Positions 1 to 7,557 of a stretch of DNA of 25,112 bases are shown here, piece after piece. This DNA comes from an uncultured Bacilli bacterium (GTDB lineage Bacteria; Bacillota_I; Bacilli_A; RF39; UBA660): contig CALVJI010000008.1 in the NCBI GenBank assembly GCA_944332105.1, forward strand, positions 1-25,112, written 5' to 3'. Positions within the stretch are counted from its first letter, which is position 1. Every line of letters starts with the position of its first letter. The notes below the pieces were generated by a model that was not told the origin of the DNA, did not search any database, and saw only the letters and a list, made by a program, of their open reading frames with translations. The translations under genes and the position numbers were made by a program.

Positions 1-7
1 TAAAATC

Positions 8-49
8 AAAAAAAGTCTAGCAATTAAGCCAGATCTTCAATTTATGACT
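8..49 (-). terminator. Probable intrinsic terminator after the broken surface-protein gene
   Basis: Read on the minus strand, an outer AGTC/GACT pair (46-49 with 14-17) encloses an inner stem AATTGAAG/CTTAATT with one bulge. Seven U follow (A run 8-14). It begins 7 nt after the stop codon at 57-59. The stem is interrupted, so this is a moderate call. Confidence 0.5.
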
Positions 50-56
50 GATAATA

Positions 57-1964
57 TTATTCGACTGATAAGATGTAAGGATCATTTGCCGCCCCAATTC
101 CTCCTGAAATTTCCACATCAGAGGCAAGATTTATGACAGGACGCACGCCATGCGTGTTGGTAACAAAGGGGCTATTAGCAAACCCGGTCGAGTCAGCACG
201 GAACACGCTTGCACTCGTAGTCGCGGTGTAGAAAGGACTAGGTGACATTGTCCAGTAATGACTGGATGAATAAGTGTATGACAGCTTATTTAAATAACCA
301 TCCGCAAGATCACTTAACATTAACTCGTCGACTGTGATTAATCCTATTGGATAGTCTAAGGCTTGATTGCCATCCTCATTTTCTACTGTAAATAAATCAT
401 TACTTGCATTTGAACAAATTAGGGGTGGATTATGATTGACATATCTTCTATATCCTCCAAAATAAGTAGTAGCTGTTGTACTTACTCCATCACTTCCACT
501 ATAGATACTTCGATCATTACAGAATCCTGAATCTGCTATATACTGCTCTAAGTTTTTATCTACAATATTTGTTTTATACCAGTTATCTAATACTGTTTTT
601 ATAGAAGAATCATTTTCGTTCGCATGAGTTTGTGTATAACTTGTATTGAATGTGCTACCGTACATATACCCTATCCCGGATTGTTTCTTGTAGTATTAAA
701 GGCATTCGTTCCTATTTGTAGTCCTGTTCCTGTTGCATTGGCGTTTGTTCCTGCATAAAGTAAACGAACAGAGCTATCTCCATTTTGACGAATAATTCTC
801 CAATAATGTCCGGCAAATTGTACGTAATTATTAGATACACTTCCACGATAGTAATAGCTTTTCCCATCTTGGTCTTCCATCATGTATAAGCCTCGATCAG
901 ATTTATCACTTTCTTGCTCACTTTGTGTATATGCATAAGCAGTCATCCGATATACTTTAGTTTTTATAGATGTTCCACTTGATCCAGTTGAAGTTCCATC
1001 ACTACCTGTTGCAGATACAATTTGATAAATCGTTGTACAATTGGATACATTTTGATATGGTGTAATTTGATCATTAGAGCTCGTGGTAAATCCTGCACTG
1101 CAAAAATAATAAGTAGTATCACCGTCATAATCTAATGTTGTTGGATCTAAATATTGTGGATTTTCTATAGTGTATTGTCCGGTTTCTGTATTAAATGTAT
1201 AACTTGTTCCAATCAACGGTAATACATTTTCGTTTGTTAAATTAGCTGCTATTCCTCCTGTTCCTACTAAATCTGGATGTGGCATTGTTGCTGTGGTTTC
1301 TGTTGTATTGCCTGCATGATTTTCTGTCCATTCAATAATTGGAGCTGTTTGAGTAAAATCTGGAGCTTGTTTTGACTCAATTTGAGTTTTAGCACTTTCT
1401 ACACTACTTGATTGATATTCATTTACTAACATTGCATCGGCAAGTTTTGTGAAGCCTTGGTCTACTGGATTATATTCACTTAGCGTGCCTCTACTACAAT
1501 TTGGGATTGAAAACTTTTGTTCATTGAGTCTAAACTGGTTACACTCCCATCCATCCATAAACGTAAATTATAAGTGACTTCATCTCCTGGAGATAAACTT
1601 CCCTTTTGTAAGATGTATCCCTCTTTATAGCCATCGATTGTTTTTGCTTCATATTGGTCTAAAGTTTTAATGGCATTATAGTCTAAAACTGCTGCCATAT
1701 AACTTGAATTCATCGTTGTTTCTTCTGTTACTCCAAGTATTACTTCATAAGATAAGAATGTATTACAAGTATTCGTGATTGTAAAAGTATATGGTGAAGT
1801 TTCCATTCCTTCCGCGTCACTAATTGGATAGGCATTTTCTAAACGAATTCCATCTGTTACATCCGTTAAAGAAATACTTAAACAACTACTTGTTACCCGG
1901 TTATTCTCTTCTTGAAAAGAAGGAAAATACCTAATAAAAATATCGTTTTTCTTTTTTGTTTCAT
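57..1964 (-). pseudogene. Frameshifted secreted surface-protein gene
   Basis: One gene in three or four reading frames. The start is ATG at 1962-1964, with AGAGGAG 9-10 nt upstream. The frame opens with MKQKRKTIFLLGIFLL, a basic then hydrophobic signal-peptide start, but stops after 23 codons. The sequence continues in a second frame (about 1930-1480, containing SSCLSISLTDV and YTFTITNTC), a third (about 1500-671, containing YYYRGSVSNNYVQFAGHYWR) and a fourth segment (about 668-57, ending GVRPVINLASDVEISGG). Adding one A near 672 rejoins the last two frames as NNPGIGYMYG. The pieces look like one extracellular protein of roughly 620 residues. The C-terminal part resembles modules I recall from secreted proteins of uncultured gut Bacilli; this was not searched. 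Assembly error is the alternative, but all neighbouring genes are intact. Probably a pseudogene. Confidence 0.75.
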
Positions 1965-2016
1965 TCTCAACTACTCCTCTGTGTTTAGTATATCTTAAAA
2001 TTTATTTTTTACACTC

Positions 2017-2034
2017 TTACTATATTAATAGTAA
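2017..2034. repeat. 18-bp inverted repeat upstream of the surface-protein gene
   Basis: TTACTAT-ATTA-ATAGTAA has two 7-nt arms around a 4-nt centre, about 53-70 nt upstream of the ATG at 1964. On the minus strand a weak promoter can be drawn (TTGCTA, 18 nt, TACTAT) whose -10 falls within the repeat, so it could be an operator. It is not a terminator because no U tract follows. Confidence 0.3.
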
Positions 2035-2061
2035 CGCAAAATCGCACTATGTAGCAACTTC

Positions 2062-2090
2062 AAAATAAAAAATATGTATTTTCTACATAT
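2062..2090 (-). terminator. Intrinsic terminator overlapping the stop codon of the 2083-3156 gene
   Basis: On the minus strand ATATGTA (2090-2084), loop GAAAA, TACATAT (2078-2072), then TTTTT-A-TTTT. The TAG stop at 2083-2085 spans the stem-loop junction, so the hairpin starts inside the coding sequence. Confidence 0.8.
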
Positions 2091-3156
2091 CTTTTTGGCG
2101 AACTTTTTTTAGTTGCTCATAATCATAAGAATAGTTATTGTAAAAAGAAAGGTTGTTAGCAATTTGTTTGAGTAAAATGAGTAAATCTTTTTTATAAGCT
2201 AGATATTCTTCTTCTTCACAAATCATCATACGCTTTGCTATAGAAAGGACTTGTTCTAATATAGGATCTTGAGGATTTATTTTGGCATATTTCTGGTATA
2301 TATATTGATAATAGTAAAAGTTTGGAATGGCCATGGTAAAAATAAAATCGATAATTTTTTTAATGTGCTTATCTGGAAAATTTAAATAAGCAAGAATGGT
2401 TATTAATTCGTTATAATTAGCATAATCAAAGTTTTTTTCTACTTCCTCATCATAAAAATCTTTTAGTCTTTGTTTTAAAAGTTTTTTAGAAGTTTGTGGA
2501 GGTTCTACTTTTTCTTTTTTCACTTTTTTGATCTCTATTTTTTTCTTTTCTGGTTTTCTACTATTTTGTTGATAAGTAATAAAACTTTGCATAGAAGAAT
2601 CCGGAATATCTAATATTGTCATGGCTTCTTGTAAGGATTTTTCATCCACCTCTTGTGGATTTTCCATATAATTTTTTAGACAGCGATATGCTGAAACAAC
2701 AGCTTGGCGTCTTGGTTCTCCTTCAATTAAAAGTTCATGAATTAGTTCATATCGCTGAGGTTCTTTTTGACTATAGGCTTCTTTATCTGCAAAATAAGCG
2801 GTTAAACATTCTTTTATTTCTGTTTCATTTTTTATTCCTACTATACTTAATCGTTTTACACTTTCATCTAAACTTACAAAGGTATAAGGTATATCTTGTA
2901 AAATAGAGAAGTTGTATTTTAAAAAGCGTGTGAATATATATCCTTTTTCATAATCGTTTAATTCTAAATTACTTAGTAAAGCTTCAATAATTCCATAGTA
3001 GTCAAACATATTACAACACTCTTTCTCGTCTGATTCTAACATGGAAGTACTTAAATAATCTTTCATTCGCTTCAAATAAAAATTCATGCTTTCATCCGAT
3101 ATTTTTGTCATTAAACCATTGATGGCTTCCACTACTTTTTTATCAATTTTATTCAT
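2083..3156 (-). CDS. Hypothetical cytoplasmic protein, 357 aa
   Basis: I do not recognise this protein. It has no signal peptide or membrane segment. An N-terminal helical region (about 1-200) rich in Leu, Tyr and Glu is joined by a strongly basic, low-complexity linker (about 200-225, repeated KKxEIKK-like runs) to a C-terminal helical region (about 228-357) with many aromatic residues, including a Tyr-rich patch near 280. The two-lobed helical form with a charged linker suggests a scaffold or adaptor, but that is a guess from composition. The ATG start is supported by AAAGGGG 8-9 nt upstream. The gene has its own promoter (3217-3189) and a terminator fused to its stop codon, so it is expressed independently of the ribosomal operon, with possible read-through from the 3555-3220 gene. 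Confidence 0.8.
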   Translation of the reverse strand: MNKIDKKVVEAINGLMTKISDESMNFYLKRMKDYLSTSMLESDEKECCNMFDYYGIIEALLSNLELNDYEKGYIFTRFLKYNFSILQDIPYTFVSLDESVKRLSIVGIKNETEIKECLTAYFADKEAYSQKEPQRYELIHELLIEGEPRRQAVVSAYRCLKNYMENPQEVDEKSLQEAMTILDIPDSSMQSFITYQQNSRKPEKKKIEIKKVKKEKVEPPQTSKKLLKQRLKDFYDEEVEKNFDYANYNELITILAYLNFPDKHIKKIIDFIFTMAIPNFYYYQYIYQKYAKINPQDPILEQVLSIAKRMMICEEEEYLAYKKDLLILLKQIANNLSFYNNYSYDYEQLKKVRQKDM

Positions 3157-3188
3157 AAAAAATCCCCTTTACATAAAGTTTTAAGGGT

Positions 3189-3217
3189 ATTTTACTACTA
3201 TTTACAGTAAATGACAA
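3189..3217 (-). promoter_or_regulatory. Promoter for the 2083-3156 gene
   Basis: TTGTCA (3217-3212), a 17-nt spacer, and TAAAAT (3194-3189). The -35 matches the sigma-A consensus at five of six positions. The spacer contains the palindrome ATTTAC-T-GTAAAT (3212-3200), which could be an operator. The -10 context TAGTAAAAT is shared with the promoters at 3585-3613 and 17656-17684. Confidence 0.7.
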
Positions 3218-3219
3218 GT

Positions 3220-3555
3220 TTATCTTTTTCTAATTCGCCTCGGATAACCTTTTGTATTAATGTTTAATGGCTTTTGAGCGGGTTTTGCCATTTTGTTAAA
3301 ATAAGAAGATTTGGTGTTTATAAGTGGTTTAGTTTCTTTTATTTCTTCTTGGGTTTGCACTAAAGCTTCTATGGGATTAAATATAGGAATTGCTTCATTT
3401 TCTTTACTTAATGGTTCTTCTAGTTTGACAATATAGTCTAAAAAATGAAATTCATTTGGAAGTTTTACATAGGATATTTCTTTTTGAATACAATAAAGCT
3501 CTAAAATATCTAACATGTCTCTAGGATTACTCGTTATTATTTTTTTAACAATCAT
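3220..3555 (-). CDS. Hypothetical small basic protein, 111 aa
   Basis: Not recognised. Residues 1-50 look folded and alternate beta and helical patterns (hydrophobic and charged, with one Cys at 22). Residues 51-111 are rich in Pro, Lys, Glu and Asn with little hydrophobic content, and end in a very basic PRRIRKR tail. The disordered basic C-terminus suggests contact with nucleic acid or an acidic surface, but nothing confirms this. The ATG start is preceded by AGAAAGGAAAA. The gene sits between the rplQ terminator and the next hypothetical gene, has its own promoter (3613-3585) and has no terminator of its own, so its transcript may continue into the 2083-3156 gene. Confidence 0.7.
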   Translation of the reverse strand: MIVKKIITSNPRDMLDILELYCIQKEISYVKLPNEFHFLDYIVKLEEPLSKENEAIPIFNPIEALVQTQEEIKETKPLINTKSSYFNKMAKPAQKPLNINTKGYPRRIRKR

Positions 3556-3584
3556 ATTATTTTCCTTTCTTCAACGTGAAAGTT

Positions 3585-3613
3585 ATTTTACTACAAAATA
3601 GTGTTGTTCGCAA
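3585..3613 (-). promoter_or_regulatory. Promoter for the 3220-3555 gene
   Basis: TTGCGA (3613-3608), 17-nt spacer, TAAAAT (3590-3585), giving a predicted start near 3578 and a short leader. It lies just beyond the rplQ terminator, so the gene restarts transcription after the operon ends. The -10 context GTAGTAAAATA matches the promoter of the next gene. Confidence 0.65.
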
Positions 3614-3633
3614 GTTTGTTTATATAAAAGCAA

Positions 3634-3660
3634 GAAAAAACTCAGAGTCTATTCTGAGTT
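3634..3660 (-). terminator. Intrinsic terminator of the S10-spc-alpha operon
   Basis: AACTCAGA (3660-3653), loop ATAGAC, TCTGAGTT (3646-3639), then an unbroken U run. It is a perfect 8-bp stem that uses the last two bases of the rplQ TAA, so there is essentially no 3' UTR. Confidence 0.9.
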
Positions 3661-4000
3661 AAACTAATTCTAAACGAACTTGTAAAGCATCGTCGCCAAT
3701 ACGTTCTGTAATTTTGATAATTCTTGTATAACCACCGATGCGATCTTGATATTTTGGAGCAAGTTCATTAAAAATTTTACTTACTACTTCATTATCATTT
3801 TGAACGAAAGCTAATGCTTTTCGACGTGAAACTAAAGTTCCTCTTTTACCATAGGTAATTAACTTATCCACAAATTTACGAACTTCTTTTGCACGTGCTT
3901 CAGTAGTAACAACACTGCCATTTAAAATTACAGTTTTTGTTAAACCAGCAAGAATACTTCTGCGCTTTTTTGAATCTCTACTAAGTTTTCTATAAGCCAT
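3659..4000 (-). CDS. rplQ: Large ribosomal subunit protein bL17
   Basis: bL17 binds 23S rRNA near the nascent-chain exit side of the 50S subunit. At 113 aa this is the usual compact bacterial form. The N-terminal signature RKLSRDSKKRRSILAGL is present, followed by the TEARAKEVRKFVDKLI helix and the C-terminal GGYTRIIKI and ALQVRLELV strands. The ATG at 4000 follows AAAGGAGG at good spacing, 15 nt after the rpoA stop. It is the last gene of the operon, as in most Firmicutes, and its TAA is the start of the operon terminator. Confidence 0.97.
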   Translation of the reverse strand: MAYRKLSRDSKKRRSILAGLTKTVILNGSVVTTEARAKEVRKFVDKLITYGKRGTLVSRRKALAFVQNDNEVVSKIFNELAPKYQDRIGGYTRIIKITERIGDDALQVRLELV

Positions 4001-4015
4001 TTTTAAATACCTCCT

Positions 4016-4960
4016 TTAATCGCGGAACTTAAGTCCCATTTCTTCAACTTTGTCTAATACTTCTTTTAATGATTTTTTACCTAAGTTACGAATTTTAGTA
4101 ACTTCCACTTCTTTTTTATTGATTAAATCTTGTACTGTATGAATACCGGCTCTTTTTAAGCAATTGTAAGCCCGAACAGAAAATTCGATTTCTTCAATTG
4201 GTGTTTCAAGAGTTTTAGTGATTGTATCCACTTTTTTCTCACTCATAAGACCTGCAACATCACTTATTGAATTTAGGTCTGCTACAATATTAAAGTGTTC
4301 AATTAAGATTTTAGCTGCTAAAGCCATGCACTCTTCTGGTGTAATACTGCCATTGGTTTCTACTTCCATGATAAGTTTATCAAAGTTTTCATTATGACCA
4401 ACACGAGCATTTTCTACTTCAACAGACACTCTTTCTACTGGACTATAAAGAGAGTCAATAGCAATAACACCTGGTTTGTCTGCAGCATACATTTTTTGAT
4501 TTTCTTTAGAATCTACATAGCCCTTACCATTGTTGCAAGTAAGTTCCATGCTAATTTTACCACCTTCGACTAAGTTACAAATTACAAAGTCAGGATTTAC
4601 GATTTCAATATCTGGATCATGTTCGATCATACCAGCTGTTACAGGGCCTTCTGCATTAGCCACTAAACGCATTGTTTTAGGTTCATCAGTATGATTTTTT
4701 AAAACTACACCTTTTAAATTTAAAACAATTGCTGTAACATCTTCATAAACACCATCAATTTTTTGGAATTCATGTAAAACACCATCAATTTTTACGGTTG
4801 TAATAGCACATCCAGGCATGCTTGATAACATGACACGACGAAGTGCTGTTCCTAATGTTGTTCCGAATCCTCTTTCTAATGGTTCAATTTCAAATTTTGC
4901 ATAATGATTGCTATCTTGATATTCTGTAATTTTGTAATCCGGTTTTTCAAATTTAATCAT
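4016..4960 (-). CDS. rpoA: DNA-directed RNA polymerase subunit alpha
   Basis: The alpha subunit dimerises to nucleate RNA polymerase assembly and contacts UP elements and activators. At 314 aa it has the normal length. Residues about 1-230 form the NTD, with the ERGFGTTLGTALRRVMLSS dimerisation/beta-binding segment near 29-47 and the SPVERVSVEVENARVG segment near 175-190. A linker leads to the CTD (about 253-314), with SVRAYNCLKRAGI and IRNLGKKSLKEV, where the Arg of SVRAYNCL corresponds to the DNA-contacting Arg265 of E. coli. The ATG at 4960 follows AAAGGGA. It lies between rpsK and rplQ, the standard alpha-operon order, so polymerase supply is tied to ribosome synthesis. Confidence 0.98.
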   Translation of the reverse strand: MIKFEKPDYKITEYQDSNHYAKFEIEPLERGFGTTLGTALRRVMLSSMPGCAITTVKIDGVLHEFQKIDGVYEDVTAIVLNLKGVVLKNHTDEPKTMRLVANAEGPVTAGMIEHDPDIEIVNPDFVICNLVEGGKISMELTCNNGKGYVDSKENQKMYAADKPGVIAIDSLYSPVERVSVEVENARVGHNENFDKLIMEVETNGSITPEECMALAAKILIEHFNIVADLNSISDVAGLMSEKKVDTITKTLETPIEEIEFSVRAYNCLKRAGIHTVQDLINKKEVEVTKIRNLGKKSLKEVLDKVEEMGLKFRD

Positions 4961-4979
4961 AATTTAATCCCTTTCCTCT

Positions 4980-5363
4980 CTAATTTCTTGGTCTTTTTGG
5001 TGGACGACATCCATTATGAGGAATTGGTGTTTCATCAACAATACTTGTTACTTCTAAACCCACTGCTTGTAATTGACGGATGGCGTTTTCTCTACCAGCT
5101 CCAAGTCCTTTAACATGAACTTCTACTTTTTTAACTCCACATTCCATTGCGGCACGGCCAGCAGCTTCAGCACTGGTTCCAGCAGCAAAAGGTGTTTTCT
5201 TTTTAGAACCTTTATAACCGATTGTTCCAGCACTTGCCCAACTAATTACATTTCCATCTTTGTCTGTAATTGTTACAATGGTATTATTATAAGTTGAATG
5301 AATATGTGCAACACCTTCTGGGATATTCTTTTTAACTTTTCTTTTTCTTCTATTATATGCCAT
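4980..5363 (-). CDS. rpsK: Small ribosomal subunit protein uS11
   Basis: uS11 sits on the 30S platform near the E site and the anti-Shine-Dalgarno region of 16S rRNA. This 127-aa copy has a basic N-terminus (RRKRKVKKNIPEG), the conserved core AHIHSTYNNTIVTITDKDGN, the Ser/Lys turn YKGSKKKTPFAA, and the C-terminal signature PIPHNGCRPPKRPRN. The ATG at 5363 is preceded by AGGAGGTAAGG at suitable distance. It follows rpsM after 13 nt and precedes rpoA, the canonical order. Confidence 0.98.
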   Translation of the reverse strand: MAYNRRKRKVKKNIPEGVAHIHSTYNNTIVTITDKDGNVISWASAGTIGYKGSKKKTPFAAGTSAEAAGRAAMECGVKKVEVHVKGLGAGRENAIRQLQAVGLEVTSIVDETPIPHNGCRPPKRPRN

Positions 5364-5376
5364 AGTACCTTACCTC

Positions 5377-5751
5377 CTATTTACCTGCTTTTTTCTTGTT
5401 AGCAACTACTTTACCTTTTCCTTTACGAGTCTTAGCATTTCTGCTTGTTCTTTGGCCACGTACAGGAAGGCCTCTTTTGTGACGAACACCTTGATAAGAG
5501 TTGATTTCCATTTTTTCTTTGATATTCATTTGAACATCACGACGAAGATCTCCTTCAACTGTATATTTGTCGATTTCTTTACGTAATGCTTGAATATCTT
5601 CATCAGTTAAATCTTTTACTTTACGGTCAATTGGTACACCAGCGTTTTCGCAGATAGTTTTAGCTAAACTTCTACCAATACCATAAATCGCTGTTAGTCC
5701 AATACAAACATGTTTTTCATTAGGTAATTCAATATTCTTAATTCTTGCCAT
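5377..5751 (-). CDS. rpsM: Small ribosomal subunit protein uS13
   Basis: uS13 lies in the 30S head, forms inter-subunit bridges with the 50S, and reaches the P-site tRNA with its tail. The protein is 124 aa. It shows the helix-two-turn-helix core (YGIGRSLAKTICENAGV, LTDEDIQALRKEIDKY), the GDLRRDVQMNIKEKMEI segment, and the basic tail RGLPVRGQRTSRNAKTRKG. The ATG at 5751 is preceded by GAGGAT, which lies across the end of rpmJ 13 nt away. Nothing unusual is visible. Confidence 0.98.
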   Translation of the reverse strand: MARIKNIELPNEKHVCIGLTAIYGIGRSLAKTICENAGVPIDRKVKDLTDEDIQALRKEIDKYTVEGDLRRDVQMNIKEKMEINSYQGVRHKRGLPVRGQRTSRNAKTRKGKGKVVANKKKAGK

Positions 5752-5764
5752 ATTTTACTATCCT

Positions 5765-5881
5765 CTACTTTCCTTGTTTTTGTTTGTGTTTTGGATTTTC
5801 ACAAATAATCATAACTTTTCCTTTTCTTTTGATTTTTTTGCATTTTTTGCAAATTGGTTTTACAGATGGTCTAACTTTCAT
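5765..5881 (-). CDS. rpmJ: Large ribosomal subunit protein bL36, zinc-binding type
   Basis: A 38-residue ORF of the usual bL36 length, beginning MKVRPSVKPICKKCKKIKRK. Cys11, Cys14, Cys27 and His32 form the zinc ribbon of the C+ type. The protein is a late-assembly 50S component near the base of the L7/L12 stalk. The ATG at 5879-5881 follows the infA stop by 15 nt with an AGGTAG-like SD, and the TAG stop at 5765-5767 is 13 nt before rpsM. Retention of the zinc form, together with a zinc-type S14, argues that no zinc-independent replacement is needed at this locus. Confidence 0.97.
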   Translation of the reverse strand: MKVRPSVKPICKKCKKIKRKGKVMIICENPKHKQKQGK

Positions 5882-5896
5882 ATTTTTCTACCTCCA

Positions 5897-6184
5897 TTAT
5901 CTTTTATTCCATATAATACGCCCACGTGTTAAGTCATAAGGAGAAAGCTCAATGGTGACTGTATCACCTGGTAAGATACGAATCATATTTACTCGCATTT
6001 TACCAGAAACGTAGGCCTCTACAGTATAACCATTTGGAAGTTCTACAATATAGTCGCCGCCTTTTAAAACGTCTACTACTTTCCCTTCCACTTCAATTTT
6101 GTCCGATTTACCACTAGAAATCGGTCTTTGTTTTACAACATCTTTACTTTGTAAATTGCTTTTTCGATCATTTTTTTTCGCCAT
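5897..6184 (-). CDS. infA: Translation initiation factor IF-1 with N-terminal extension
   Basis: IF-1 occupies the 30S A site during initiation. The S1/OB fold spans about 26-95 and contains GKMRVNMIRILPGD and SPYDLTRGRI, both diagnostic. Most IF-1 proteins are about 72 aa; this one is 95 aa because of a 23-25 residue basic, polar N-terminal extension (MAKKNDRKSNLQSKDVVKQR...). The start is supported by AGGAG 9 nt upstream, inside the last codons of map, and there is no Met at the usual start position, so the extension appears real. The gene lies 4 nt after map. The extension's function is unknown. Confidence 0.95.
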   Translation of the reverse strand: MAKKNDRKSNLQSKDVVKQRPISSGKSDKIEVEGKVVDVLKGGDYIVELPNGYTVEAYVSGKMRVNMIRILPGDTVTIELSPYDLTRGRIIWNKR

Positions 6185-6188
6185 ATTT

Positions 6189-6932
6189 TTATTCTCCTGT
6201 TAATATTTCATAACCGTCTTTGGTAATCGCGACGGTATGTTCAAAATGTGCGGATGGACTACCATCTTCCGTAACAATGGTCCAACCATCATCTAACATT
6301 ACTACTTCTTTGGTGCCAAGATTTAACATCGGTTCAATTGCAAGGACCATGCCTTCTTTTAAAACGATGCCTGTGTCTTTTTCGCCAAAGTTTGGCACTT
6401 CTGGATCTTCGTGCATATCAGTGCCTATTCCATGTCCAACTAGTGCTTCAACTACAGATAGGCCATGTTCATGGGCATAAGTGCTAATCGCGTGCCCAAT
6501 GTCTCCTATTCTAGCACCTGGCTTTAAAACTTTCAAGCCCTCATATAAAGCAGCTTCGGTATCTAAAACCATTTGTTTGATGCGCGGTTTTACTTCGCCA
6601 ATTAAATAAGTCCTTGTCATGTCGCTTTCATATCCCGCTTTGCGTACTGTAAAATCGAGTTTTACAATATCGCCATTTTTTAATTTGCGTGAACTTGGAA
6701 TGCCATGAACTACTTCATCATTAATGCTAATGCATGCGCTTCCGGGGAAGCCTTCATAACCGAGACAGGATGGATATCCACCTAAGTTTGTAACAAAATC
6801 ATAGATATGTTTGTCAATTTCTTTGGTTGTAATTCCTGGTTTCATATATTTTTCCATCTCTTGATGAGCTAGAAAATTAATATGTCCCGCTTCTTTCATT
6901 AACTTAATTTCTCTAGGACTTTTAATTGTCAT
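6189..6932 (-). CDS. map: Methionine aminopeptidase type I
   Basis: Removes the initiator Met from nascent proteins after deformylation. This is the short type Ia form, 247 aa, with no zinc-finger or SH3-binding extension. The five metal ligands of the pita-bread fold are present: Asp93 (VKLDFT), Asp104 (YESDMTRT), His167 (GHGIGT), Glu200 (AIEPML) and Glu231 (AHFEHTV). The catalytic His77 in EVVHGIP is also present. I chose ATG at 6930-6932 over an in-frame TTG one codon earlier because GGAGG lies 6 nt upstream of it. It overlaps the adk 3' end by 11 nt, suggesting translational coupling. Confidence 0.97.
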   Translation of the reverse strand: MTIKSPREIKLMKEAGHINFLAHQEMEKYMKPGITTKEIDKHIYDFVTNLGGYPSCLGYEGFPGSACISINDEVVHGIPSSRKLKNGDIVKLDFTVRKAGYESDMTRTYLIGEVKPRIKQMVLDTEAALYEGLKVLKPGARIGDIGHAISTYAHEHGLSVVEALVGHGIGTDMHEDPEVPNFGEKDTGIVLKEGMVLAIEPMLNLGTKEVVMLDDGWTIVTEDGSPSAHFEHTVAITKDGYEILTGE

Positions 6933-7557
6933 CAATTACCTCCACTAGTTTTTTTATTAATTCATTTTGATCCTCATCTTTATTCTCTAAACGAATTAGG
7001 GTTCCTTTTTCTTGATAGAACTTAATAATTGGTAGCACACTTTCTTGATATTTTTGATAGCGTTTTAAAAAAGATCCTTCGGTATCATCGCTGCGCTTTT
7101 CTAAAGAAATTTTACAATCATCGCATAAATTATCTACAAGTGGTTTAAACTCTTTAAAATAGACATTATAATTTCTATCACATTGTGGACAAACTACTCT
7201 ACCTAAAACTCTTTTTAATAAGATACTTGGATCGACTTCGATATTTATAGGAATAACATTAGAAGGAAGATATGGATCCAGCATTTGTGCTTGTTTTAAA
7301 GTTCTTGGAACACCGTCTAATATGAATAAAGTATTTTTAGGCAGGCTGGCAATTTTTTGAGTCACAAGTTTAATGATGATATCATCTTCAATATATTCGC
7401 CTTTTTCTAATTGATGAGCAAGGCTTTCTTTTTCTTCGGCGTAGTCTCTTAATATTTCACCAGTGGAAATATGGACATAACCAAATTTTTTTACGAGATA
7501 CTCACTCAATGTTCCTTTGCCAGCGGCCGGAGGAGCTAAGAAAATAATTGACTTCAC
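6922..7557 (-). CDS. adk: Adenylate kinase with zinc lid and altered P-loop
   Basis: Interconverts ATP + AMP and 2 ADP. Its place between secY and map is typical of Firmicutes. The protein is 211 aa. The lid holds a zinc site with Cys123, Cys126, Cys145 and Cys148. Family motifs follow: STGEILRDY (AMP binding), ILDGVPRTLKQA and RSDDTEGSFLKR. The P-loop reads APPAAGKGT at 8-16, where most family members have G at the first and fourth positions (GxPGAGKGT). The catalytic Lys14 is kept. The start is GTG at 7555-7557, which shares one base with the secY TAG and has GTAGGAG upstream. LDGVPRT instead of LDGFPRT is a second mild deviation. Confidence 0.95.
   Translation of the reverse strand: MKSIIFLAPPAAGKGTLSEYLVKKFGYVHISTGEILRDYAEEKESLAHQLEKGEYIEDDIIIKLVTQKIASLPKNTLFILDGVPRTLKQAQMLDPYLPSNVIPINIEVDPSILLKRVLGRVVCPQCDRNYNVYFKEFKPLVDNLCDDCKISLEKRSDDTEGSFLKRYQKYQESVLPIIKFYQEKGTLIRLENKDEDQNELIKKLVEVIDDN

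Noticed and set aside
1987..1992. TATACT as the -10 box of the broken surface gene
   Set aside because: The transcript would start at or inside the ribosome-binding site, and no -35 is present at the right distance.
2616..2906. Plus-strand open frame opposite the 2083-3156 gene
   Set aside because: It is the antisense of a gene with RBS, promoter and terminator, and its product is only low-complexity Leu/Phe.
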